Origin: Angelakisella sp.
GTDB taxonomy: Bacteria; Bacillota; Clostridia; Oscillospirales; Ruminococcaceae
DNA: 57,953 bases
Direction: 5' to 3'
NCBI GenBank assembly: GCA_022794295.1
Contig: JAAWEO010000002.1
Span: 1-57,953 of the forward strand
A program made the position numbers and the translations under genes. Below are positions 1-9,032 of the stretch, one piece after another (positions within the stretch are counted from its first letter, which is position 1; the number at the start of each line of letters is the position of its first letter). The notes under the pieces were generated by a model, which worked only from the letters and a program-made list of their open reading frames with translations, ran no database searches and was not told the DNA's origin.

Positions 1-1
1 C

Positions 2-187
2 ATCGAGAAGGACAACAACCGGATGATCGTGATCCAGCGTGGGGAAGATGCTGTGATGAAGGTCCCCAATGAGAAGCATGGCAGCCTCATCATCTACAAA
101 ATGAGTAGTTTTCGTCCTCAAAAAGAATCTATTATTTTTTGCAACGCATATGGCTTTGCATATTTTAAGCTGGCATCACTGAGATAA
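2..187 (+). pseudogene. Partial open frame of unknown function, cut by window edge
   Basis: An open frame enters from the left edge and stops at a TAA at 185-187. Its first part (up to about base 100) reads like ordinary protein; the rest lies antisense to the end of the DUF1998 remnant. I do not recognise the family. The change of character near base 105-117 looks like a junction between two unrelated DNA pieces, so the reading frame may be fortuitous past that point. Confidence 0.3.
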
Positions 188-897
188 ATTTCACCTGCGT
201 TAGAAGGTTCAACCCACGTTGCTGGATAAATAATAACCTTTTGCTTTTGGTATTGGTTGGATATGATTATTCCTGTCGATTCCACCCGTATTGTGTATCC
301 GGAATCTTCTAAAATGCGGCACAATGGATTCAAATAATCTTTCTGCATTTCAAGGGGAAGTTTAGGGGCGAGTTGACCGTGGACGCCCCAATTTAGCAGA
401 TCCAGTGCTGCAAATCGATCCAACATTCCGTGGACAAATTGGTTTCTGTAATGCTTCAAACAACTGTGGCACACAGACTCACAGCTGCAACTTTTTAATA
501 TTGTTTCTGTTTCCTTTAGCAGAGTTCCAATTTCTTTGGATACGGCCACAGCATAGCCAGCACCACTGGATAAATTATCATAGAGATAGAGGTCTACAAA
601 GAACCCATTTGAATTATTTCTTAGACGGAATCCTGTAACAAGTTCTGTAAATTCCACATCCAACTCTTTGCTTGCGGCCAATCGTAACGCTTCTGCCAAA
701 GATTGTGCGGCACGATTTAGCCAGTTGTCTGCTCTATATGTATCAATTTGCTGAGTATCCAAGGCAAATTCTAAAACCAGCATGTCCGTAATAAAATCAT
801 AGCCCAAATTAACATTTATAGTATTATAGTGTTTACATTGGCTTTGGGCGAATTTGGAAAGATAAGGACGACCAACCTCTTTTCCCGACGCCGAAGC
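118..897 (-). pseudogene. C-terminal remnant of a DUF1998 (DrmB/MrfA-type) protein
   Basis: About 259 residues are open on the minus strand, bounded upstream by an in-frame stop (898-900) and lacking any plausible start or ribosome site. The frame includes LGYDFITDML followed by a Cys cluster CSCESVCHSC and then LDRFAALDLL. This is the pattern of the C-terminal zinc-binding DUF1998 region found in DISARM DrmB and in MrfA/YprA-like helicase-associated proteins. The full-length family proteins are several hundred residues longer, so the N-terminal part is missing. The segment is AT-richer than the neighbouring arabinose genes, consistent with transferred defence-related DNA that has decayed. 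Family assignment is fairly secure; a role in defence here is not expected because the gene is broken. Confidence 0.6.
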
Positions 898-944
898 CTA
901 CGGGACGATTGAGTGGAAATAACCTTTTTTCAGAGGGCGTCATC

Positions 945-1045
945 TTACCTCTTCACGTCCGCGCTGCGCCCGTTGGCGGTTTTGATAAACTCCTGTTCAT
1001 GATCTTTCACATAGGACAGTATCCTCTGTAAGGACGCTAAAGGTC
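945..1045 (-). pseudogene. Probable C-terminal remnant of a large serine recombinase
   Basis: A short minus-strand frame ends at a TAA (945-947) and contains SYVKDHEQEFIKTA followed by a basic tail. This resembles the coiled-coil/DUF4368-side region of clostridial large serine recombinases, where a YxxxHExEFI motif is common. Nothing upstream extends it into a catalytic domain. It is best read as a scar of an excised or decayed integrative element next to the DUF1998 remnant. The call rests on one short motif and is tentative. Confidence 0.35.
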
Positions 1046-1052
1046 TCCCCTC

Positions 1053-2120
1053 TTACCCGCTCTCCTTCTCCACCAGCACCCAAGGTACCACCTGGGACTG
1101 GCATTGTTCCTCCTGTAAGGTGCGGAGCAGCAGGGTGGCGGCCAGTTCCCCCAAGTTCTGCTCTCCGTGGGAAAGGGAGGTGATCCGTACCGGAGCCAAT
1201 TCGCTGTACTGGCTGTTGTCGAAGCTGACTACCGCCACCTCCCCGGGGACAGCCACCCCTTTCCGCCGCAGGCGGGTCACTACCCGCAGGGCAATCTCGT
1301 CGTTGTAGCAGACAAGGGCGGAACAGCCCCGGAGGCTTTCCAGCACGGCGTCTACAAAAGCATCGGAGTGGAAGGACTTCCGGGATTCGGTGTTGTACCA
1401 GAACAGCTGGCTGTCCTCCATAGGGAGGGAGAGATCCCGGAGGGCCTGGACAAAACCGGCGTACCGTAAGATCCCCTGACGGTCATCGCTTTTGAAGATG
1501 CCGCCAATGTGCTGGTGCCCCTTTTTGTGCAGATGCTCCGCCAAAAGCCGCCCGCCGCCGCAATCATCGGCCAGGACCGAGGGGATATAGGAAAGCTCCG
1601 GGTAGGAGCCGTTGAGGAAGACCAGCCGGACTCCCTGGTCCAGGAGCTTGTGGTAAAGGTCCAGGTTGGGATTGGGCAGGGCAGTCTTGCTCCCCTCCAC
1701 CAAAATACCGTCCAAACCCTTCCGGATCAGAAGGGTCTGGAGGATTTTCCGCTCGGTGGCCACCTGGTTTTGGGTGGCGTAAAGGAGGGGAGCGCTTCCG
1801 TGGGCGGTCAGCACCCCCTCCATCCCTTGGAGAAGCCTTGGAAAGATGTAGTCGCTTATGTAGGTGGTCATCACCACAATGGAGCGGTCGGAAAGAGCTT
1901 CTTCCCGGGAGGGCTCCCGGAGGCGGGAACCGCTGCCCTGGCGGCGGGTGATGAGCTTTTCTTCCTCCAGCACGGAAAGCGCCCGGCGGACGGTCTGGCG
2001 GCTGCTCTGGAACCGATGGCAAAGCTGCTGCTCGGTGGGGAGCATCTGGCTGTCGCTGTACTGGCCGTTGGCGATTTCCAGACGCAGGGTGTCTGCAACG
2101 AAGCAGTATTTGGGGGCCAT
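1053..2120 (-). CDS. araR: AraR-type GntR/LacI arabinose repressor
   Basis: A 355-residue regulator. Residues 1-70 form a GntR winged helix (LPTEQQLCHRFQSSRQTVRRA), followed from about residue 80 by a LacI-type periplasmic-binding-protein fold (SIVVMTTYISDYIFPRLLQG, later ICGG-like sugar-binding segments). This fusion is diagnostic of AraR, which binds L-arabinose and releases its operators. The ATG at 2120 was chosen over the longer frame from 2261 because a GGAGGAG site lies 10 bases upstream and the GntR domain begins at once. It is divergent from the arabinose operon, and operator-like sites lie between the two. Its own -10 box overlaps an ATTTGTA half-site, suggesting autorepression. Confidence 0.88.
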   Translation of the reverse strand: MAPKYCFVADTLRLEIANGQYSDSQMLPTEQQLCHRFQSSRQTVRRALSVLEEEKLITRRQGSGSRLREPSREEALSDRSIVVMTTYISDYIFPRLLQGMEGVLTAHGSAPLLYATQNQVATERKILQTLLIRKGLDGILVEGSKTALPNPNLDLYHKLLDQGVRLVFLNGSYPELSYIPSVLADDCGGGRLLAEHLHKKGHQHIGGIFKSDDRQGILRYAGFVQALRDLSLPMEDSQLFWYNTESRKSFHSDAFVDAVLESLRGCSALVCYNDEIALRVVTRLRRKGVAVPGEVAVVSFDNSQYSELAPVRITSLSHGEQNLGELAATLLLRTLQEEQCQSQVVPWVLVEKESG

Positions 2121-2167
2121 GGGGTCGTACTCCTCCTCCAGAATAAGGTTGGGTGTGTGATATTTGT

Positions 2168-2196
2168 ATTGTAGCATATTCCGGGCCAGGATACAA
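2168..2196 (-). promoter_or_regulatory. Promoter of araR with overlapping AraR half-site
   Basis: On the minus strand TTGTAT is followed after 17 bases by TACAAT. The bases just downstream read TACAAATA, a half-site of the AraR operator known from Bacillus (core TTGTACGTACAA). A repressor bound here would cover the -10 box. Confidence 0.55.
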
Positions 2197-2409
2197 CACC
2201 GGGGAATTTGTCTGCTTTTTGGGGCTCCCCGCAAGGCATAACCTGGCCTGGGAAGATACACCCCTAAAAACAGGCCTGGAAAAAGAAGCCATAACCACGG
2301 TTTTTCCTACATAATTTGTGCGGCATTCAAAAAGTTTTTCTTTTCAGAAAAGTTCTTGGTCAAAACGACGAAAGCCAGAGACGAGGTTTCTCAGCGTAAA
2401 AGCCTCCTG

Positions 2410-2421
2410 TTGTACGGTCAA
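2410..2421 (+). promoter_or_regulatory. Candidate AraR operator 1
   Basis: TTGTACGGTCAA matches the core of the Bacillus AraR operator (TTGTACGTACAA) at 10 of 12 positions. It lies in the araR-transporter intergenic region, about 140 bases upstream of the operon promoter, in a position suitable for looping with the promoter-proximal sites. Confidence 0.4.
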
Positions 2422-2502
2422 CTTTGCTAAAATTATAGGAAAAAAGAAAAGCTGTTTTATGTAAAAAAGCACTTATTCTTTAACTTGTTTTCTTTTTCTA
2501 AA

Positions 2503-2514
2503 TTTGTACTCAAA
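2503..2514 (+). promoter_or_regulatory. Candidate AraR operator 2
   Basis: TTTGTACTCAAA is an inverted repeat (TTTG/CAAA) whose left half is an exact AraR half-site. It lies about 50 bases upstream of the -35 box of the arabinose operon. Confidence 0.4.
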
Positions 2515-2547
2515 ATTTGTTCTGTATATTTCAGAGAAAAGAAACGA

Positions 2548-2560
2548 ATTTGATACAAAT
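2548..2560 (+). promoter_or_regulatory. Candidate AraR operator 3, abutting the -35 box
   Basis: ATTTGATACAAAT is a perfect 5-bp inverted repeat around a 3-base centre, with the same outer arms as the AraR operator. It ends two bases before the -35 box, where a bound repressor would block RNA polymerase. Confidence 0.5.
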
Positions 2561-2562
2561 TG

Positions 2563-2591
2563 TTGACGATAGGAAAAGCAACTGCTATACT
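2563..2591 (+). promoter_or_regulatory. Sigma-A promoter of the arabinose operon
   Basis: TTGACG and TATACT are separated by exactly 17 bases. They lie about 70 bases upstream of the transporter start and directly next to an AraR-like operator. This is the only strong promoter seen before the terminator at 14.2 kb. Confidence 0.75.
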
Positions 2592-2658
2592 GGAGACAGC
2601 TCAGATCCTTCATCTCAGGAAAAACGAACACAAAACTTCGGAAAGTGAGGAACTCAAC

Positions 2659-3690
2659 ATGAAAAAGATCCTTAGCGTTCTCCTGACTGCTGTTCTGGTC
2701 CTGTCTCTGGCCGCCTGCGGCGGTTCTCCGGCTCCGGCGCCTGCCCCGGCGCCCACCCCCAGCAGCGATGCCGGTTCTTCCACCCCCGCTCCCGCTCCCG
2801 CCCCTGCCGGTAATGAGCTGATCACGGTTGGCGTCATCAACAATGACCCCAACGAGTCCGGCTACCGCACCGCCAACGATGCCGCCATGCGGGCCACCTT
2901 CACCGAGGCGAATGGCTACAAGGCTACCTTCTACAACAACAATGATGCCGCCCAGCAGATCGCCACTGCCCAGCAGATGGTCCAGGACGAGGTGGACTTC
3001 CTCCTTCTCTCCCCTGCCTCCACCACCGGCTGGGACACCGTTCTGAAGGACGCCCAGGCCGCCGGCACCCAGGTCATCCTCTTCGACCGTATGCTGGAAG
3101 CCGATGAGAGTATGTATGTCGCCGCCGTTGTCTCCGATATGCCCGCCGAGGGCAAGACCGCCGTTGACTGGCTGGCCGCCCAGGGGCTCAGCGAGTACAA
3201 CATCATCCACATCCAGGGTCACATGGGTTCCGATGCTCAGCTGGGCCGTACCGGCGCCCTGGACGAGAAGGTCGCCGCCGAGGACAACTGGAACTATGTT
3301 ATCCAGCAGACCGCCGACTGGGACGAGGCCACTGCCAAGACCATTGTTGAGTCGGTCATCGACAAGAAATTCAATGTCATCTATGCCGAGAACAACGGCA
3401 TGGCCCGGGGCGCTGTTGCCGCTCTGGACGCCAAGGGCATCAAGCACGGCAAGGGCCAGGATGTCATCGTCATGGGCTTTGACAGCGACAAGTGGGCCTT
3501 TGAAGAGGTCCTGGCTGGCCGCTGGAATTACATGGGCCTCTGCAATCCCCTCCAGGCCGACACCGTGGACCAGATCATCAAGGACCTGGTAGCCGGCAAG
3601 GCCCCCGCTCAGAAGATTATCTACACCCCCGAGCAGGGCTTTGACTGCGACACCCTTACCCAGGCCGATGTGGACAAATACGGCACCTGA
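2659..3690 (+). CDS. ytfQ: YtfQ-type sugar ABC transporter substrate-binding lipoprotein
   Basis: A 343-residue exported lipoprotein. The signal peptide ends in the lipobox LAAC (Cys20) and is followed by a Pro/Ala/Ser linker to about residue 50. The rest is a type-1 periplasmic-binding fold (TVGVINNDPNESGYRTAND, later VIVMGFDSDKWAFEEV). The closest known type is E. coli YtfQ, which binds furanose sugars; related AraU-like proteins occur in arabinose regulons. The ATG at 2659 is chosen because the signal peptide starts there; the longer frame from 2560 would include the promoter. It is the first gene of the arabinose operon. L-arabinose, probably as arabinofuranose, is the likely ligand by context. 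Confidence 0.85.
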   Translation: MKKILSVLLTAVLVLSLAACGGSPAPAPAPAPTPSSDAGSSTPAPAPAPAGNELITVGVINNDPNESGYRTANDAAMRATFTEANGYKATFYNNNDAAQQIATAQQMVQDEVDFLLLSPASTTGWDTVLKDAQAAGTQVILFDRMLEADESMYVAAVVSDMPAEGKTAVDWLAAQGLSEYNIIHIQGHMGSDAQLGRTGALDEKVAAEDNWNYVIQQTADWDEATAKTIVESVIDKKFNVIYAENNGMARGAVAALDAKGIKHGKGQDVIVMGFDSDKWAFEEVLAGRWNYMGLCNPLQADTVDQIIKDLVAGKAPAQKIIYTPEQGFDCDTLTQADVDKYGT

Positions 3691-3750
3691 TCCTCTTCCT
3701 ATGACATCTATCCCGTCTTTCTCTCAGACAGCTTGATAGATTCCAGCAGG

Positions 3751-3783
3751 CAGGCGGCACGGCAAAAAGGGCCGTGCCGCCTG
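3751..3783 (+). other. Intercistronic stem-loop between binding protein and ATPase
   Basis: A perfect 13-bp stem (3751-3763 with 3771-3783) encloses a 7-base loop. No T-run follows, so it is unlikely to be a full terminator. A stem at this place, between an abundant binding protein and its membrane components, usually protects the upstream message from 3' decay and lowers downstream expression. Confidence 0.55.
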
Positions 3784-3815
3784 TCCCATTATAAAAGACA
3801 GGAGGCGTATTTTGA

Positions 3816-5330
3816 ATGCAGCAAGGCGCAGTTTTGGAAATGCGTGGAATCTGTAAATATTTTCCCGGTGTGCGCGCCCTCCAGGGTGTGGACTTCACCC
3901 TGCGGGAAGGAGAGATCCACGCCCTAATGGGGGAGAACGGCGCAGGAAAATCCACCCTTATCAAGGTCCTTACCGGTGTTTACCCCAAAGACGGCGGAGA
4001 AGTCCATATCAAAGGGGTGGAAGGGCCTGCCCTGATCCGCTCGCCCCAGGATGCCCAGAATGTGGGCATCAGCACCGTTTACCAGGAGATCACCCTTTGC
4101 CCCAATCTGACGGTGGCGGAGAATATGTACATCGGCCGCACCAAGGGGATGATGACCAACTGGAAGGCTATGAACCACGGGGCGGAAAAGCTTCTTTCCG
4201 ATCTCGGGATCCCGGCCAGCCCCACCCAACAGCTGGGGGCCTGCTCCATCGCTGTCCAGCAGATGGTGGCCATTGCCCGGGCGGTGGATATGGAGTGTAA
4301 GGTCCTCATCCTGGATGAACCCACATCCTCCCTGGACGATCAGGAGGTTCAGAAGCTCTTTGGTTTGATGCGGGACCTGCGGGCCAAGGGGGTGGGGATC
4401 ATCTTTGTCACCCATTTCCTGGAACAGGTTTACGAGGTCTGTGACCGCATCACCGTCTTGCGGGGCGGCCAGCTGGTGGGGGAATATGTCATCGAAGACC
4501 TGCCCCGGGTTCAGCTTGTCTCCAAAATGCTGGGCAAAGAGCTGGACGACATGGCAGCGATCCAAAAGGGGGACGAATCCCAGCGGGTGGACACCGGCAC
4601 CCCGGTGTTTGAGGCCAGCCAGCTGGCCAGTACCGCCGGCATCAAGCCCTTTGACTTTGCCATCCACAAGGGGGAGGTCAACGGCTTTACCGGCCTGCTG
4701 GGCTCCGGCCGCAGCGAGTGTGTCCGGGCCATCTTCGGGGCGGACCACACCGCCGGAGGCACCGTCAAGGTAGAGGGAAAAGAGGTGCGGATCAAAAAAC
4801 CGCTGGACGCCATGAAGCAGGGCATCGGCTACCTGCCGGAGGACCGCAAGCAGGACGGTATCGTCGGGGATCTTTCGGTGCGGGAAAATATCATCCTGGC
4901 CCTCCAGGTGATGAAGGGCTTCTTCAAGCCCTTCTCCCGGGCGCAGGCGGAAAAATTTGCCGACGAATACATAAAGCTCCTGGAGATTAAAACCGCCTCG
5001 GCGGATACGCCGATAAAGGCCCTTTCCGGCGGCAATCAGCAAAAGGTGATTTTGGCCCGCTGGCTCCTCACCAATCCCAAATACCTGATCCTGGACGAAC
5101 CTACCCGGGGCATTGACATCGGTACCAAGATCGAGATCCAAAAGCTGATCCTGAAGCTGGCGGGAGAAGGAAAAAGCGTCACCTTTATCTCCTCGGAGAT
5201 CGATGAAATGCTCCGTACCTGCACCCGGCTTATCGTGATGCGGGACCGGAAAGCGGTGGGAGAATTGGACGGAGAGGATTTGAACCAAACCAAGGTGATG
5301 GCGACTATTGCAGGAGGTGACGAGAAATGA
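3816..5330 (+). CDS. ytfR: Sugar ABC transporter ATPase (two ABC domains)
   Basis: A 504-residue protein with two fused nucleotide-binding domains, as in RbsA, AraG and YtfR. Domain 1 has Walker A GENGAGKST near residue 37 and Walker B with LILDEPTSSL. Domain 2 has the family's degenerate Walker A (GLLGSGRSE), signature LSGGNQQKV near residue 402 and LILDEPTRGID. It energises import from the cytoplasmic face. ATG 3816 lies 10 bases after AGGAGG. The stop overlaps the next start (ATGA), so translation is coupled. The stem-loop upstream suggests it is made at a lower level than the binding protein. Confidence 0.9.
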   Translation: MQQGAVLEMRGICKYFPGVRALQGVDFTLREGEIHALMGENGAGKSTLIKVLTGVYPKDGGEVHIKGVEGPALIRSPQDAQNVGISTVYQEITLCPNLTVAENMYIGRTKGMMTNWKAMNHGAEKLLSDLGIPASPTQQLGACSIAVQQMVAIARAVDMECKVLILDEPTSSLDDQEVQKLFGLMRDLRAKGVGIIFVTHFLEQVYEVCDRITVLRGGQLVGEYVIEDLPRVQLVSKMLGKELDDMAAIQKGDESQRVDTGTPVFEASQLASTAGIKPFDFAIHKGEVNGFTGLLGSGRSECVRAIFGADHTAGGTVKVEGKEVRIKKPLDAMKQGIGYLPEDRKQDGIVGDLSVRENIILALQVMKGFFKPFSRAQAEKFADEYIKLLEIKTASADTPIKALSGGNQQKVILARWLLTNPKYLILDEPTRGIDIGTKIEIQKLILKLAGEGKSVTFISSEIDEMLRTCTRLIVMRDRKAVGELDGEDLNQTKVMATIAGGDEK

Positions 5331-6424
5331 CAACCCCCGTGAACAAACCCAAGCGCCCGGAAGAAAGCCTTTTTAAGCGCCTGACCCGGCAGCAGCTCTT
5401 TATCCCCTTTGCCGCCCTGGCTCTGCTGGTGCTGTTCAACCTTATAGCCGATCCTTCCTTCTTTGCAGTCTCCATCCGGGAAAACAGCCTGGGCAACCCG
5501 GTCCTCAGCGGCCACATCATCTCGGTGCTGGATAACGCCTCGGAGCTGGTGCTGCTGGCCATCGGCATGACACTGGTTACAGCCTCCTCCGGCGGGCAGG
5601 ACATCAGCGTGGGGGCCACCATGGCCATTGCCGGCAGCGTGATCCTTCGGATGGTCTGCGGCGGTCAGGCTTCGGCGGACACCATGCAGATGCCCCTTGT
5701 TCTGGCGGTCCTTATCGGTATCGGCGTCACCATGTGCTTCGGGGCCTTTAACGGCGCCTTGGTGGCCTATCTCAACATCCAGCCCATGGTGGCCACCCTG
5801 ATTATGTTTACCGCCGGGCGTTCCATCGCGGCCTGGATCAATAACAACCAGTTACCGATTATCAACGATCTGGCCTTCAAATACGCGGGGACCTTCCTTC
5901 CCGGAATCCCGGTGCCCACCCCCATCTTTATCACCGCCTTTATGATCGCCCTCTTCTGGCTGATCCTGAAATTCACCAACCTGGGGCTCTATACCCAATC
6001 GGTGGGCATCAACCCCCACTCCTCCCGGCTCAACGGTATCGACCCCCAAAAGGTAAAGCTGCTCACCTATGTTATTCTGGGGGTCTGCGTGGCGGTAGCC
6101 GGTTTTATGCGGGTCAGCCGTAGCGGTTCCATCAACTACTCCCGCATTGCGGAAAACATTGAGATGGACGCCATCCTGGCGGTGGCCCTGGGGGGCAACG
6201 CCCTTTCCGGCGGCAGGTTCAACATCTACGGCTCTATCCTGGGCGCCTACATCATTCAGTTCCTCACCACCACCCTCTACAAGTACGAGGTCCCCTCCAC
6301 CGCCCTCCCCGCCTACAAAGCGGTGGTGGTCATCCTGCTGGTGGTGTTCAGCTCCCCTGTGGTCCGGGAAAAACTGGTAAGCCTGAAAAAAGCGCCTGCC
6401 AAAGCTGCAAAGGAGGCGACCTGA
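5327..6424 (+). CDS. ytfT: Sugar ABC transporter permease (YtfT type)
   Basis: A 365-residue BPD_transp_2 permease with about ten hydrophobic segments. It carries the family motif ASSGGQDISVGATMAIAG and a later EGLAENIEMDAILAVALGGNAL-like cytoplasmic loop that contacts the ATPase. The N-terminal 30 residues are basic and cytoplasmic. It overlaps the ATPase gene by four bases and is followed after one base by the second permease. Two different permeases after one ATPase is the YtfQRT-YjfF arrangement rather than the single-permease RbsABC one. Confidence 0.85.
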   Translation: MTTPVNKPKRPEESLFKRLTRQQLFIPFAALALLVLFNLIADPSFFAVSIRENSLGNPVLSGHIISVLDNASELVLLAIGMTLVTASSGGQDISVGATMAIAGSVILRMVCGGQASADTMQMPLVLAVLIGIGVTMCFGAFNGALVAYLNIQPMVATLIMFTAGRSIAAWINNNQLPIINDLAFKYAGTFLPGIPVPTPIFITAFMIALFWLILKFTNLGLYTQSVGINPHSSRLNGIDPQKVKLLTYVILGVCVAVAGFMRVSRSGSINYSRIAENIEMDAILAVALGGNALSGGRFNIYGSILGAYIIQFLTTTLYKYEVPSTALPAYKAVVVILLVVFSSPVVREKLVSLKKAPAKAAKEAT

Positions 6425-6425
6425 A

Positions 6426-7478
6426 ATGCCAAAAGGAATCGCGGTTGACAACCAGGGAAGGCTCAAGGGGCGGACCTCCCTTAGCGACACCAATCTGCTT
6501 CTCGCCATTACCGTGGTGGTGTTCTTCCTCCTGTATCTGTCCGCCATCATCTTTTTGGGCGGCAGCTTCACCAAGCCTCAGAATTTCCTCAACATTCTCA
6601 ACAACAACGCCTCCCTAATTGTTCTGGCCTGCGGCATGAGCCTGGTGATGATCACCGGGGGCATTGACATCAGCGTGGGGGCCGTCACCTGCCTGGTCTG
6701 TATGACCTGCGCCGTAAACCTGGAACGGCAGGGGGGGAACATCTTCACCGTCATTCTGATTGGCCTGGGCATCGGTCTTTTGTACGGGGTGGTCCAGGGC
6801 TTTCTGGTGGCCCACCTGGGCATCCAGCCCTTTATCATCTCCCTGGCCGGGATGTTCTTTGCCAAGGGAATGACCACCATTGTCAGCAAAGAGCCGGTGC
6901 GTGTGACCAACGAGAGCTTTTTGGCCATCAAGGAGCTGCGGATCATTGTCCCCGGCCTCGGCTCAAACAACAAGCTGGGCCAGTATGTCCCCGCTTACAT
7001 AGAGGTAGGGGTGGTTATTGCCCTAATGGTTGTCCTCCTCTTGTTCTGGCTTCTTCGCTGGACCAAGCTGGGCCGCAGCTTCTACGCCGTAGGGGGCAAC
7101 AACCAAAGCGCCAATATGCTGGGCATCAATGTGCGCCAGACCAAATTCCTGGCCCATGTGCTGTGCAGCCTGATGGCAGGGCTTGGGGGCATCCTTTACT
7201 TCCTCCATGTGGGCAGCGGCGATGTGGCCAACGCCGCCGGGGACGAGATGAACGCCATCGCCTCCTCCATCATCGGCGGAACGCTGCTTACCGGCGGCGT
7301 GGGCAATGTGGTGGGTTCCCTTTTCGGGGTGCTCAGCCTGAATACCATTAAACGGATCGTTTCCTCTTTGGGCTTTGACGAAGCCTGGTGGTCCAACATC
7401 ACCGTGGCCGCCATGCTCTGCCTCTTCCTGGTGATCCAGAGCGTGGTGCTGCTCCGCAAGAACAAAAGCAAACAGTAA
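6426..7478 (+). CDS. yjfF: Sugar ABC transporter permease (YjfF type)
   Basis: A 350-residue membrane protein of the same family as the preceding permease but clearly distinct in sequence. It has the shared motif MITGGIDISVGAVTCLVC and a C-terminal loop DEMNAIASSIIGGTLLTGG. It forms the second half of the channel as a heterodimer with the previous product. The start lies one base after the upstream stop and uses a GGAGG site inside the upstream gene. It is followed by the kinase gene after 16 bases. Confidence 0.85.
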   Translation: MPKGIAVDNQGRLKGRTSLSDTNLLLAITVVVFFLLYLSAIIFLGGSFTKPQNFLNILNNNASLIVLACGMSLVMITGGIDISVGAVTCLVCMTCAVNLERQGGNIFTVILIGLGIGLLYGVVQGFLVAHLGIQPFIISLAGMFFAKGMTTIVSKEPVRVTNESFLAIKELRIIVPGLGSNNKLGQYVPAYIEVGVVIALMVVLLLFWLLRWTKLGRSFYAVGGNNQSANMLGINVRQTKFLAHVLCSLMAGLGGILYFLHVGSGDVANAAGDEMNAIASSIIGGTLLTGGVGNVVGSLFGVLSLNTIKRIVSSLGFDEAWWSNITVAAMLCLFLVIQSVVLLRKNKSKQ

Positions 7479-7494
7479 GGGAGGGGGGGAGAGG

Positions 7495-9018
7495 ATGAAA
7501 ACCTATCTTGGCATCGAGTTCGGCTCCACGCGGATCAAGGCGGTAACGGTGGGGGAGGACTTCGCCCCGGTTTCCGCCGGGGACTACACTTGGGCCGCCC
7601 GGTATGAGGACGGCATCTGGACCTATCCTCTGAAGGAGGTTTGGGCAGGGCTCCGGGACGCCCTTGTTCATGTGCAGGAGCGGGAGACAGTGGCCGCCGG
7701 TATCTCCGCCATGATGCACGGCTACCTGGCCTTTGACGCGGACTGGAACCTGCTGGTGCCCTTCCGCACCTGGCAGAACACCATCACCGGCCCCGCGGCG
7801 GAAGAGCTTACCGCCCTTTTTGGCTTCAACATCCCGCAGAGGTGGTCCATCGCCCACCTTTACCAAGCCATCCTCAACGGGGAGGAACACATCGGCCGCA
7901 TTGCCCACATTACCACCCTGGCCGGGTATGTCCACCATGCCCTTACCGGCGTCAACGCCGTGGGAGTGGGGGAGGCCAGCGGTATCTTCCCCATTGACAG
8001 CGCGGCTTTGGACTACGACGCTGCCATGATGAAGAAGTTTGACCTTCTCGTCGCCCAGCGGAAGCTCCCCTGGAGCCTCCGGGAGCTGCTGCCCCGGGTG
8101 CTGCCTGCCGGGGAGCCTGCCGGAAACCTCACCCCGGAGGGCTCCGCCCTTCTGGAGGGCCTTCTTCCCGCCGGGATCCCCTTTGCCCCCCCGGAGGGGG
8201 ACGCGGGTACCGGCATGACCGCCACGAATGCGGTGGCGCCCTGTACCGGGAACATCTCGGCGGGAACCTCCATCTTTTCCATGGTGGTGCTGGAGCATCC
8301 TTTGGAAAAGGTCCATGAGGAGATCGATTTGGTGACTACCCCCACCGGCGCGCCGGTGGCTATGGTCCACTGCAACAACTGCACAGGCGATACCAACGCC
8401 TGGGTCAGCGTCCTGGGGGAGGCCGCGGCCCTCTTTGGGGCAAAGCCGGACGCCGGGGAGTTGTACACCAAGCTATATGAAAAAAGCCTGGAGGGGGACC
8501 CGGACTGCGGCGGGGTGATGGTCTGCAACTACCTAGCCGGGGAAGGCGTCACCCATATGGATGCCGGGCGGCCCCTGGTGGCCCGGACACCGGAAAGCCG
8601 CTTTACCCTTGCCAATTTCTTCCGTGCACAGCTTTACTCCACCATGGCCACCCTGAAGATCGGCATGGATATCCTATCGGAGGAGGGGGTCCGCATCCAC
8701 CGGCTTACCGGTCACGGCGGACTCTTTAAGACCCCGGTGGTGGGGCAGAGCTATATGGCCGCCGCCTGCGGAGCCCCTGTGACCTGTATGAAAACCGCCG
8801 GAGAGGGCGGGCCCTATGGCATGGCCCTGCTGGCCGCCTTTCTCCTTCTAAAGGGGGAGGGGGAAAGCCTGGAGGATTTTCTGGAAAAGCGGGTGTTCGC
8901 TGGAGTTTCGGGCAATACCATTCAGCCGGATACCGCTATGGCCCAGGGCTTTGACGCCTATATCCGGCGGTATCAGGCCCTGCTGGCGGTGGAGCGCGCC
9001 GCTGTAGAGAACTTGTAG
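7495..9018 (+). CDS. FGGY-family kinase, probable L-ribulokinase (AraK type)
   Basis: A 507-residue sugar kinase of the ASKHA/FGGY fold. The N-terminal phosphate-binding motif is GIEFGSTRIKAV, followed by ISAMMHGYLAFDADW and FRTWQNT. The C-terminal half carries PCTGNISAGTSIFS and a TGHGG segment. It differs from classical AraB and belongs to the clostridial branch for which a ribulokinase role has been shown in Clostridium acetobutylicum. Position between the importer and araA, with araD next, makes L-ribulose the likely substrate. The product would be L-ribulose 5-phosphate. ATG 7495 follows a GGGAGGGG site. No other kinase lies in the operon. Confidence 0.8.
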   Translation: MKTYLGIEFGSTRIKAVTVGEDFAPVSAGDYTWAARYEDGIWTYPLKEVWAGLRDALVHVQERETVAAGISAMMHGYLAFDADWNLLVPFRTWQNTITGPAAEELTALFGFNIPQRWSIAHLYQAILNGEEHIGRIAHITTLAGYVHHALTGVNAVGVGEASGIFPIDSAALDYDAAMMKKFDLLVAQRKLPWSLRELLPRVLPAGEPAGNLTPEGSALLEGLLPAGIPFAPPEGDAGTGMTATNAVAPCTGNISAGTSIFSMVVLEHPLEKVHEEIDLVTTPTGAPVAMVHCNNCTGDTNAWVSVLGEAAALFGAKPDAGELYTKLYEKSLEGDPDCGGVMVCNYLAGEGVTHMDAGRPLVARTPESRFTLANFFRAQLYSTMATLKIGMDILSEEGVRIHRLTGHGGLFKTPVVGQSYMAAACGAPVTCMKTAGEGGPYGMALLAAFLLLKGEGESLEDFLEKRVFAGVSGNTIQPDTAMAQGFDAYIRRYQALLAVERAAVENL

Positions 9019-9032
9019 AGGAGGAATATTGT

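Noticed and set aside
3924..5333. Long minus-strand open frame opposite the ABC ATPase gene
   Set aside because: It is an antisense shadow of a GC-rich gene: Gly/His/Pro-rich, no ribosome site and no family motif. The same holds for many long antisense frames in this window.
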